Source: CAZIWJ01 sp964542855 | GTDB lineage: Bacteria; Bacteroidota; Bacteroidia; Cytophagales; Cyclobacteriaceae | Direction: 5' to 3' | NCBI GenBank assembly: GCA_964542855.1 | Contig: CAZIWJ010000229.1 | Location: 1-5,683 of the forward strand | Length of the DNA stretch: 5,683 nucleotides | Part shown: positions 1 through 5,683 of the stretch, piece after piece | Position numbering within the stretch: the stretch's first letter is position 1 | How the letters are laid out: the number at the start of each line of letters is the position of its first letter | Program-made: the position numbers and the translations under genes | The notes under the pieces: generated by a model | Databases searched by the model: none | What the model was told of the DNA's origin: nothing | The model's input: the letters and a program-made list of their open reading frames with translations, nothing else

Positions 1-761
1 CTACGGTTTCGGGTGCAGTTTTCGCTACTTACGTTGCGTTTTTGGGAGGAGACTCTACGGCAGAACAAACCCGTTTTGCCGCTTATCTGCTCAGTGCCAG
101 TATAATGAATGCCCCGGCAGCTATCGTTGTGGCAAAAATTCTGTTCCCGGAACAATCGGGTAAAACTTCTAATACCTCACTGAACATCAGCAGCGCCGAT
201 ATTGGCGTTAACCTGGTCGACGCCCTGGCCCGCGGAGCTTCCGACGGATTGAAACTCGCCCTCAATATCGGGGCCATGCTGCTGGCGTTCATTTCCGTGG
301 TGGCTGCAGTTAATTATTTCCTGCTGGAAGTAGTAGGCGCTAACCTGGGGCTGAACGAACTCATAAGAACATCGACTGATGAAACTTTTAACGGTTTTTC
401 GCTGGAGTACATCCTGGGGCAGGTTTTCCGGGTATTTGCATTCATTATGGGCGTAGACTGGTCGGACTCGCTGGTGGTTGGCAGTTTATTGGGCAAAAAA
501 ACGGTGATTAACGAATTTGTAGCTTACCTGGACCTGAGTAAGTTAAAGGCAGACCTGAAGATCGACGGCAAAGCCCTGCTGATATCAACCTATGCTCTTT
601 GTGGTTTCGCCAATTTCAGTTCTATCGCTATTCAAATCGGAGGCATCGGTGGGCTGGCCCCCACCCGGCAGTCGGACTTATCTCGCCTGGGTTTACGCGC
701 CCTGTTAGGCGGTAGCCTGGCCAGTATGCTAACCGCCACCCTGGCCGGAATGATTGCCTGA
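1..761 (+). CDS. Concentrative nucleoside transporter (CNT/NupC family), C-terminal part, 5' end cut by window
   Basis: This is an inner-membrane importer of nucleosides driven by a cation gradient (Na+ or H+). The first complete codon in frame is at base 3, and 252 residues are visible before TGA at 759-761. The true start lies upstream; the TTG at 42 is an internal leucine codon. Family features seen, numbered from the codon at base 3: a SASIMNAPAA segment near residues 31-40; GKKTVINEFVAY at 164-175, whose NEF glutamate is E171; and ALCGFANFSSIAIQIGG at 198-214. By recall of the Vibrio cholerae CNT structure, E171, F202, N204 and S207 match nucleoside-contacting residues E332, F366, N368 and S371. 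Several hydrophobic helices are evident, and the protein ends in a hydrophobic helix, as expected. The Nucleos_tra2 N-terminal and gate regions are outside the window. No frameshift or decay is visible. The family call is secure; the exact nucleoside preference and coupling ion are not readable here. The next gene starts 82 bases downstream on the same strand. Confidence 0.95.
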   Translation, partial: TVSGAVFATYVAFLGGDSTAEQTRFAAYLLSASIMNAPAAIVVAKILFPEQSGKTSNTSLNISSADIGVNLVDALARGASDGLKLALNIGAMLLAFISVVAAVNYFLLEVVGANLGLNELIRTSTDETFNGFSLEYILGQVFRVFAFIMGVDWSDSLVVGSLLGKKTVINEFVAYLDLSKLKADLKIDGKALLISTYALCGFANFSSIAIQIGGIGGLAPTRQSDLSRLGLRALLGGSLASMLTATLAGMIA

Positions 762-762
762 T

Positions 763-784
763 CCTGTTTTTACATTTAAACAGG
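763..784 (+). terminator. Small hairpin after the nucleoside transporter stop, possible weak terminator
   Basis: CCTGTTT (763-769) and AAACAGG (778-784) are perfect reverse complements around an 8-base loop, beginning one base after the transporter stop codon. The position suits a transcription terminator or an mRNA 3'-end stabiliser. The stem is short and AT-rich on one side, and no T-run follows directly (the nearest is at about 807-811), so an intrinsic terminator is only weakly supported. It could also be a protein-binding inverted repeat upstream of the regulator gene. I recognise no convincing Bacteroidota promoter (TTG with TAnnTTTG) in the rest of the 762-843 gap, so readthrough from the transporter into the regulator gene remains possible. 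Confidence 0.3.
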
Positions 785-843
785 TTCACAAACGGGTTCT
801 TCTGCATTTTTCATAAATTGAAAAAGTAATTAGACCTGTATTT

Positions 844-3594
844 ATGAAAGTGGTTAAGATTTGGGGATTTATTTTATCCGTAATAATTATCCTGTTGCTG
901 CCAGGATGTGAAGAGGATTCCGGCAAACGGCAATACACTATTGGTTTTTCCCAGTGCATGACCAATGATGCCTGGCGGCAGGCCATGGAGCGGGCTATGC
1001 GCCGGGAACTGGCTTTTCACCCAAATATTCATCTGCAAATAAAAGATGCCAACAGCAGTAATGAACAGCAAATACAGGATATTAAGGCATTTATCAACCA
1101 GCAGGTTGACGTGCTGGTAGTGTCTCCCAACGAAGCCAAACCCATTACCCCGGTTGTTGAACAAGCCTACCAGCAAGGGATCCCGGTAATTATTGTTGAC
1201 CGTAGAACTACTTCTCCTTTGTATACTGCTTACGTTGGCGCCAATAATACCGACATTGGTAAAATTGCTGCTGAATATGCTACCAAATTAATGGGCAAAG
1301 AAGGCAGGGTTTTTGAAATCTGGGGGCGCCCGGGTTCATCGCCGGCCCGAAATCGCCATAAAGGTTTTACTTCCGCCCTGGGTAATTCATTTACCATCAT
1401 CGATTCTCTGAACGGCCGGTGGGGCGAGGAGCCCCACCTAAAGGAACAGATTTTATCCAGGGCATCTTCACTCCGGCAGGCCGAACTGGTATTTGCTCAT
1501 AACGACGTTATGGCCTTTGCCGCTTATAAAGCGCTGGAACAGTTAGAAATTCGGAACAGAGTAAAGCTGATTGGTGTAGATGGCCTCGCCGGACCAGGCA
1601 ATGGTTTGCAACTGGTTGAAGACGGGATACTGGATGCTACTCTGCTTTATCCTACCGGGGGCGACAAAGTAATAGAACTGGCAGCCAGCCTGTTAAGTGG
1701 AAAACAAATACCAAAAGAGAATATCCTGCCCACTACGGTTATCAACCCGGAAAACGTACGCATCATCCAGGGGCAGGTGAACCAGATCCTGGCCCAGCAA
1801 AAGGACATTGAACGGCAAAACCAGAAAATAAATACACAATTACAGGTATACCAGAGCCAGCAAGCCCTGATTAGCTTCCTGCTGGCCAGCCTGGTGGTAG
1901 TAATTGCCCTGGGAGCCTACATTCTTTACTCGCTTCGGGAAAAGCAGCGCATTAATCTGCAGCTGAAAGTTCGCAATGCGGAAATTAGTAAACAGCGCAA
2001 TGAAATTGAACGCATTGCCCGGGAAGCACAGGAAGCCACCCAGGCTAAATTTCAGTTTTTTACTAATATATCACACGAATTTCGTACCCCCCTTACCCTG
2101 ATCCTGGGGCCCCTCGATGATTTAATCCGGAGGGGAAAGGGTGAATTGTTTCGCAAGGACCTTACCCTTATTAAACGGAATACCCTGCGCCTGCTCCGGT
2201 TAATTAACCAGTTGATGGACTTCCGAAAATTGGAAAACCAGAAAATGCTGGTTAAAGCGGCAGAGCTCGACCTGGTAAGTTTCACGAAAGACGTATTCGT
2301 TGCTTTTGAACCTTTAGCAGAAAAAAAATCTATCGACTACCAGCTGATTACTCCCAACCGGGAAATAAAAGCCTGGTTCGACCAGGACAAGCTCGATAAG
2401 GTGTTGTTCAACCTGGTATCTAACGCCTTTAAATTTACCCGTGACGGGGGGTACATCCACGTGCGGCTTACTGAAAACGACCAGTCGGTATACATTGAAG
2501 TCAGCGATAATGGCCGGGGGATGTCGGAAGATCACGTGGAACACGCCTTCGACCGCTTTTACCAGGGAGAACAATACCACACACTGGGCTCCGGGTTGGG
2601 ATTGTCATTGTCTAAAGAGCTTATTGAACTACATCATGGAACTATCAGTGTGAGGAGCCAAAAAAAGATAGGCACCACATTTACTATTAAATTACGGCAG
2701 GGGCATGATCATTTCTCCGAAGAGGAATTAGCCACTTCAGCTTCTAGTCGCTTCAGTACGGAAGAACATTTCGCCCTTTATCAGCCCGACCTGGAAGAAG
2801 TCCCCGATCCTGACGTACCGGAACTTACCGGTAGCGACCGGCAGGTGGTGCTGGTAATAGAAGATAATCGGGAACTGAATGCTTTCCTTTGTAACCAGTT
2901 AAGAAAAAAATACCAGGTTATCCAGGCTTTTAACGGCAATGATGGATTAAACGTGGCTTTCCGGAAAATTCCCGACCTCATTATCTGCGATGTAATGTTA
3001 CCGGGAAACGACGGGTTAACCATTACCCGGCAACTGAAGCATACCCACAGCACAGAGCACATCCCGGTTATCGTGCTTACTGCCCGCTCTAATGATGAGC
3101 AACTAACGGAAGGGATACGGGCGGGAGCTGATGCCTATTTAACCAAACCTTTTAACCTGGTTCACCTGGAAAGCCAAATAGTCCGGCTTTTAGAAAACCG
3201 GAAACGACTTCAGGAGCACTACAGTGAACAACCAGTGAATAACCTGCAAAAAGAAGCCAAACTAAGTGCAAACGACCAGTTTGTGATCGATTTTAGGCAG
3301 CATATCCGTGACCAACTGCACAACCCGGCTTTACAGGTAAACGATATTGCTGAATCATTGGGATTATCAAGAGTACAATTATACCGCAAGGTAAAAGCCC
3401 TGATGGGCAATAGCGTTAATGATTTAATTGTTCAGGCACGCCTGGAAAAGGCAGAAAAATTATTAAAAGAACCCGGGAACACCATCAGCGATGTTGCCTA
3501 TGCCGTTGGATTTTCCTCACCTGCCTACTTTTCCACCGCTTTCAAAGCTCACTTCCACTGCTCCCCCAGTGAATACCGCCAGCAGTTGGTTTAA
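844..3594 (+). CDS. Hybrid two-component system regulator (HTCS) with RbsB-like periplasmic sugar sensor, histidine kinase, receiver and AraC-type DNA-binding domain
   Basis: One 916-residue protein combines sensor, kinase and transcription factor. Domains in order: hydrophobic N-terminal segment with lipobox-like LLPGC (C22); Peripla_BP_4/RbsB-like sugar-binding domain, about 31-308; Gln-rich periplasmic helix, about 309-340; transmembrane helix, about 341-364; cytoplasmic coiled coil, about 365-400; HisKA with phospho-acceptor H411 in NISHEFRTPLT; HATPase with N box N523/N527, DNGRGM at 555-560, F box near 569-573 and GSGLGL at 582-587; acidic/Ser-rich linker, about 620-665; receiver with acidic E673/D674, phospho-acceptor D716, T746 and K768; and AraC HTH, about 812-916, with two helix-turn-helices. 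All catalytic residues are present, so the phosphorelay should work. B. theta BT1754, a fructose sensor, is the known model for this architecture, which lacks the Reg_prop/Y_Y_Y beta-propeller of many HTCSs. The ATG at 844 is chosen because it directly precedes the signal segment; no Shine-Dalgarno is seen, as is usual in Bacteroidota. Position upstream of susC suggests that gene is its target. The sensed sugar is inferred only (fructose, ribose or a similar monosaccharide). Confidence 0.96.
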   Translation: MKVVKIWGFILSVIIILLLPGCEEDSGKRQYTIGFSQCMTNDAWRQAMERAMRRELAFHPNIHLQIKDANSSNEQQIQDIKAFINQQVDVLVVSPNEAKPITPVVEQAYQQGIPVIIVDRRTTSPLYTAYVGANNTDIGKIAAEYATKLMGKEGRVFEIWGRPGSSPARNRHKGFTSALGNSFTIIDSLNGRWGEEPHLKEQILSRASSLRQAELVFAHNDVMAFAAYKALEQLEIRNRVKLIGVDGLAGPGNGLQLVEDGILDATLLYPTGGDKVIELAASLLSGKQIPKENILPTTVINPENVRIIQGQVNQILAQQKDIERQNQKINTQLQVYQSQQALISFLLASLVVVIALGAYILYSLREKQRINLQLKVRNAEISKQRNEIERIAREAQEATQAKFQFFTNISHEFRTPLTLILGPLDDLIRRGKGELFRKDLTLIKRNTLRLLRLINQLMDFRKLENQKMLVKAAELDLVSFTKDVFVAFEPLAEKKSIDYQLITPNREIKAWFDQDKLDKVLFNLVSNAFKFTRDGGYIHVRLTENDQSVYIEVSDNGRGMSEDHVEHAFDRFYQGEQYHTLGSGLGLSLSKELIELHHGTISVRSQKKIGTTFTIKLRQGHDHFSEEELATSASSRFSTEEHFALYQPDLEEVPDPDVPELTGSDRQVVLVIEDNRELNAFLCNQLRKKYQVIQAFNGNDGLNVAFRKIPDLIICDVMLPGNDGLTITRQLKHTHSTEHIPVIVLTARSNDEQLTEGIRAGADAYLTKPFNLVHLESQIVRLLENRKRLQEHYSEQPVNNLQKEAKLSANDQFVIDFRQHIRDQLHNPALQVNDIAESLGLSRVQLYRKVKALMGNSVNDLIVQARLEKAEKLLKEPGNTISDVAYAVGFSSPAYFSTAFKAHFHCSPSEYRQQLV

Positions 3595-3739
3595 CCGTAG
3601 AAGCTCTGAACGTTTAGGGCATTTCGTATAAGCCAAAACAGAAAAAGGGATGTACTGCCTCTGAATTAGCAACAAGCTGCTTTATGGGTTGAAACGATTT
3701 TGAAAATTAGGATACAATATTGAAAGCAATCGTACTGCA

Positions 3740-3750
3740 TTAAAATTTTA
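3740..3750. repeat. TTAAAATTTTA element, copy 1 (contains a 10-bp palindrome)
   Basis: The 11-mer TTAAAATTTTA occurs here and again at 3811-3821, with starts 71 bases apart; its last ten bases form a perfect palindrome. Two identical copies within the regulator-susC gap could be operator half-sites or flexible AT-rich DNA. Simple A/T composition makes chance a serious alternative. Confidence 0.3.
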
Positions 3751-3764
3751 CCAGTAATAAAAGC

Positions 3765-3780
3765 CTAATTAGAGCTAATT
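3765..3780. promoter_or_regulatory. Candidate operator: CTAATT repeated at one-turn spacing, with overlapping inverted repeat
   Basis: CTAATT occurs at 3765-3770 and again at 3775-3780, exactly 10 bases apart, about one helical turn. The second copy also pairs with AATTAG at 3767-3772 as a perfect 6-2-6 inverted repeat, and CTAATTAG (3765-3772) is itself a palindrome. It lies about 90-100 bases upstream of the candidate susC -7 element, a plausible activator position. AraC-type proteins often bind direct repeats, so this is a reasonable candidate site for the upstream HTCS. That role is inference, and AT-rich chance repeats are possible. Confidence 0.3.
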
Positions 3781-3810
3781 TTATCAACATTTTAAAGGTT
3801 GACACATATT

Positions 3811-3821
3811 TTAAAATTTTA
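3811..3821. repeat. TTAAAATTTTA element, copy 2
   Basis: This is an identical 11-mer to the copy at 3740-3750. It sits inside the longer A/T stretch 3807-3821, where ATTTTAAAAT (3808-3817) forms a second overlapping palindrome. It lies about 50 bases upstream of the candidate susC -7 element, where an activator could contact RNA polymerase. The function is unproven. Confidence 0.3.
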
Positions 3822-3845
3822 GAAACATTAACGAACGTCTCCCTC

Positions 3846-3876
3846 TGGTTTTATAGCGAAGTTGTGGTATGTTTTG
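3846..3876 (+). promoter_or_regulatory. Candidate susC promoter, Bacteroidota sigma-ABfr type
   Basis: TATGTTTTG at 3868-3876 resembles the Bacteroidota -7 consensus TAnnTTTG with one extra T. Nineteen bases further upstream is TGG (3846-3848), a poor match to the -33 TTG. A weak -33 element would fit a promoter that needs an activator such as the adjacent HTCS. Transcription would begin near 3882-3885, leaving a leader of about 60 bases before the ATG at 3945, or a leaderless mRNA if the ATG at 3885 is used. The match is imperfect, so this is tentative. Confidence 0.35.
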
Positions 3877-3913
3877 CATTACTGATGAGCCACTGGCTCA
3901 ACAGATTGCAAAA
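3872..3913 (+). promoter_or_regulatory. 42-base near-palindrome/stem-loop upstream of susC
   Basis: The outer arms TTTTGCA (3872-3878) and TGCAAAA (3907-3913) are perfectly complementary. Inside, CTG (3882-3884) pairs with CAG (3902-3904), an A-A mismatch follows, and TGAGCC (3886-3891) pairs with GGCTCA (3895-3900) around an ACT triloop. Sixteen base pairs form in total, broken by a 3x2 internal loop and one mismatch. As RNA it could be a leader hairpin controlling susC expression; as DNA it could be a symmetric protein-binding site. The left arm overlaps the candidate -7 element, so the full RNA hairpin needs transcription from further upstream. From the candidate promoter only the inner stem would be transcribed. 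Confidence 0.5.
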
Positions 3914-3944
3914 GCGCTTATCACATTTAACCAAACTATTTAAC

Positions 3945-5683
3945 ATGAGAAAGTTACTACTACGTTACTCAACTGCTGGTTTGGGGCTATTGCTCATCTC
4001 CCTGGTTTTTCCGTTAGGAGTATTTGCCCAAACCAGGACGGTTTCAGGTACCGTTACTGACGAAACAGCAACCGGCTTGCCCGGCGTGAATGTACTGGTT
4101 AAAGGAACCGATAAAGGCACGGTAACCAGTATTAATGGAGAATTTCGTTTTACCGGGGTTTCTGCATCCGATACCCTGATGTTTACTTTTATTGGCTACC
4201 AAACCCAGGCCGTTCCGGTAGGCAGCCAAACTACCTTTAACGTTGTTATGTCAGAGGATATTCAATCGCTGCAGGAAGTTGTGGTGGTGGGGTATACCGC
4301 TGAAAGAAAAGTAGACCTGACCGGGGCCGTAGCCGTGGTAGACCTGGAACCAGTTAAAGGGCAATCGATGAGTTCGGGAAACCCGGCCCAGGCCTTGCAG
4401 GGAAGGGTAGCCGGATTATACATCGAACGTTCAGGCGATCCGACCGGGCAAAACCAGCGAATCCTGATCCGCGGGGCCAATACCCTGGGTAATAATGATC
4501 CGCTTTACATTATTGATGGAGTTCCTACCACCCGGCCCGAAATATTTGCCAGCTTAAATCCCAGTGTAATTGAATCGGTACAGGTGCTCAAAGATGCCTC
4601 GGCTGCTTCAATCTATGGGTCAAGGGCCTCGAACGGGGTAATTATCGTGAGCACCAGGCAAGCGGTAAAAGCAGGAGAAGATAACTTCTCCATTCAGTTT
4701 AATTCTAACTTTTCAGTACTGGATGAACGGCAGCAACGCTTCGACATGCTCAACGCAGTTGGCCGCGGCAGGGCCCTGTGGCAGGCTTCCGTGAACGACG
4801 GCTCCGATCCGGCTGCCGGCTACGGGGAAATTTATGATTTCGACTGGAATAACGACTTTGAAAACCCGGTACTGAATAATGTAAGCGTTCAGCCGTTTGT
4901 AGGCGGAAACCAGGATGTGCCGGCCGGCGATACCGACTGGCAGGACGTGATGTACGACCCTGGCTACGTAACCAACAACGACCTTACCATTTCGGGCGGC
5001 AATGAAAATGCTTTTCTGCTCGCCAACCTGGGTTACCTCAGAAATACCGGCACCCTGGCCTATACTGACTTTGAGCGGTACAATGCCAAGCTGAACTCCA
5101 ATTTTAATTTGTTCAATAATAAGCTAAAAGTAGGCGTGAATACCCAGTTTTCCACCTCATCGGAAACCCTGGCTTCACCAGATGTAGGCTCCGCCCCTAC
5201 CCCGCAGCTTGCTATTTCCCTGGCCCCGACCATTCCGGTGTTTACCGAAAACGGCGACTACGCCGGCCCGCTGGGTTCGGGCTATTCCGACCGTAACAAC
5301 CCCCTGTTAATGCAGTACATTAACCGGCACGATGATACCCGGAGAAATTCCTTCCTGGGTAATGCCTTTGCTTCGCTGGAAATTGCTGAAAACCTCAGGT
5401 TCCGAACCAGCTTTGGCGTAGATTATTTCAATACCGATGTGCGCGACATCGAGCGACGGGTACAAAACGGGTTTATTTCCAGAACCGTAAACGCCCTGAA
5501 CCAGCGCCAGAACACCGGTACCAGCCTTACCTTTTCCAACACGCTAACCTATAAACTGGAGGCGGGGAACCATACTGTAGACTTCCTGGCAGGAATTGAA
5601 TCGGTACGGACCGACCTGACTTTTCAATCGGCCAGTGCCCAGGATTTTGCCATTGAAACCGAAGATTTCTTTGTACTCGACGC
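3945..5683 (+). CDS. SusC/RagA-family TonB-dependent outer-membrane transporter, N-terminal part, 3' end cut by window
   Basis: This is an outer-membrane beta-barrel that imports oligosaccharides or other large nutrients with a SusD-type lipoprotein, powered by TonB. Reading from ATG 3945, 579 codons are open to the window end, about half of a typical ~1000-residue SusC. Residues 1-28 form a signal peptide (MRKLLLRY, then a hydrophobic core, cleavage likely VFA|QT). A CarboxypepD_reg-like domain covers about 32-106 (VSGTVTDE, GLPGVNVLVKGT, NGEF, FIGYQTQ). A TonB-box-like EVVVVGY lies at 111-117, and the plug domain follows with the SusC signature RGANTLGNNDPLYIIDGVP (176-194) and SVQVLKDASAASIYGSRASNGVIIV (211-235). 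Barrel strands begin near 248. No STN domain precedes the carboxypeptidase-like domain, so control by a FecR/anti-sigma pathway is not expected; this fits control by the HTCS upstream. ATG 3945 is chosen because the signal peptide starts there. An in-frame ATG at 3885 would add 20 residues. The substrate cannot be read from this part. Confidence 0.96.
   Translation, partial: MRKLLLRYSTAGLGLLLISLVFPLGVFAQTRTVSGTVTDETATGLPGVNVLVKGTDKGTVTSINGEFRFTGVSASDTLMFTFIGYQTQAVPVGSQTTFNVVMSEDIQSLQEVVVVGYTAERKVDLTGAVAVVDLEPVKGQSMSSGNPAQALQGRVAGLYIERSGDPTGQNQRILIRGANTLGNNDPLYIIDGVPTTRPEIFASLNPSVIESVQVLKDASAASIYGSRASNGVIIVSTRQAVKAGEDNFSIQFNSNFSVLDERQQRFDMLNAVGRGRALWQASVNDGSDPAAGYGEIYDFDWNNDFENPVLNNVSVQPFVGGNQDVPAGDTDWQDVMYDPGYVTNNDLTISGGNENAFLLANLGYLRNTGTLAYTDFERYNAKLNSNFNLFNNKLKVGVNTQFSTSSETLASPDVGSAPTPQLAISLAPTIPVFTENGDYAGPLGSGYSDRNNPLLMQYINRHDDTRRNSFLGNAFASLEIAENLRFRTSFGVDYFNTDVRDIERRVQNGFISRTVNALNQRQNTGTSLTFSNTLTYKLEAGNHTVDFLAGIESVRTDLTFQSASAQDFAIETEDFFVLD

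Larger units (their letters stand above)
3595..3944. other. 350-bp AT-rich intergenic region between the regulator and susC
   Basis: No convincing gene lies here on either strand. The region is clearly richer in A and T than the flanking genes and is where the regulator would be expected to act. From left to right I see: no strong terminator after the regulator (only a 4-bp AGCA/TGCT stem at 3668-3681); two copies of TTAAAATTTTA; a CTAATT repeat/inverted repeat; a Bacteroidota-like -7 element; and a 42-base near-palindrome just before susC. The susC frame is open back to the TAA at 3741-3743, which makes the susC start less certain. Confidence 0.8.

Noticed and set aside
874..1176. 100-residue reading frame on the - strand inside the regulator gene
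   Set aside because: It lies opposite the well-supported sugar-binding domain and shows no recognisable family or signal. It is a shadow of the real gene, as are the other - strand frames under the transporter, regulator and susC.
2441..2653. 70-residue + strand frame inside the HATPase region
   Set aside because: It is an out-of-frame overlap with the HATPase domain, which is intact in the main frame; it has no recognisable features.
3668..3681. AGCA/TGCT stem after the regulator gene as a terminator
   Set aside because: It has only 4 bp with a 6-base loop and no T-run, so it cannot be distinguished from chance.
3689..3718. TTGAAA ... TACAAT, resembling an E. coli sigma-70 promoter with 18-base spacing
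   Set aside because: The Bacteroidota primary sigma factor uses a different consensus (TTG and TAnnTTTG), so the resemblance is probably accidental in AT-rich DNA. It is worth remembering only if a start site is mapped near 3725.
3652..3738. GTACTGC repeated at 3652-3658 and 3732-3738
   Set aside because: It is a single 7-base match with no symmetry or promoter relation, expected by chance or nearly so in this length.
3799..3804. TTGACA hexamer upstream of susC
   Set aside because: No -10 or -7 element lies at a suitable distance downstream.

Overview
The window looks like part of a carbohydrate- or nucleoside-uptake locus from a member of the Bacteroidota, probably an environmental Cytophagales-like lineage (the lineage is a low-confidence guess). 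Three things point to the phylum: a SusC/RagA-type outer-membrane transporter, a one-protein hybrid two-component regulator that ends in an AraC-type DNA-binding domain, and starts that lack Shine-Dalgarno sequences. All three genes lie on the + strand, and two are cut by the window edges.

Layout: (1) Bases 1-761 are the 3' part of a concentrative nucleoside transporter (CNT/NupC family). (2) Bases 762-843 are a short gap with a small hairpin just after the transporter stop codon. (3) Bases 844-3594 are a complete 916-residue hybrid regulator: N-terminal signal/lipobox, RbsB-like periplasmic sugar-binding domain, one transmembrane helix, coiled coil, HisKA, HATPase, receiver and AraC HTH, with every catalytic residue present. 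(4) Bases 3595-3944 are a 350-bp AT-rich intergenic region with no gene. It holds candidate regulatory elements: a repeated TTAAAATTTTA, a CTAATT repeat/inverted repeat, a Bacteroidota-like -7 element, and a 42-base near-palindrome able to form a 16-bp stem. (5) Bases 3945 to the end are the first ~579 residues of a SusC-like TonB-dependent transporter.

Likely working model (inference): the hybrid regulator senses a monosaccharide in the periplasm, phosphorylates its own receiver domain, and activates the susC promoter just downstream. SusC, with a SusD partner expected beyond the window, then imports the oligosaccharide that releases that sugar. Regulators of this architecture include Bacteroides thetaiotaomicron BT1754, which senses fructose. 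The sensor here keeps most residues of the ribose-binding pocket, and a nucleoside transporter lies next to it, so a ribose/nucleoside ligand is an alternative to fructose/fructan. The window cannot settle this.

I see no mobile element, CRISPR array, tRNA or rRNA. The architecture is a recognisable polysaccharide-utilisation-locus type, not a new kind of system. The least explained part is the intergenic region before susC.
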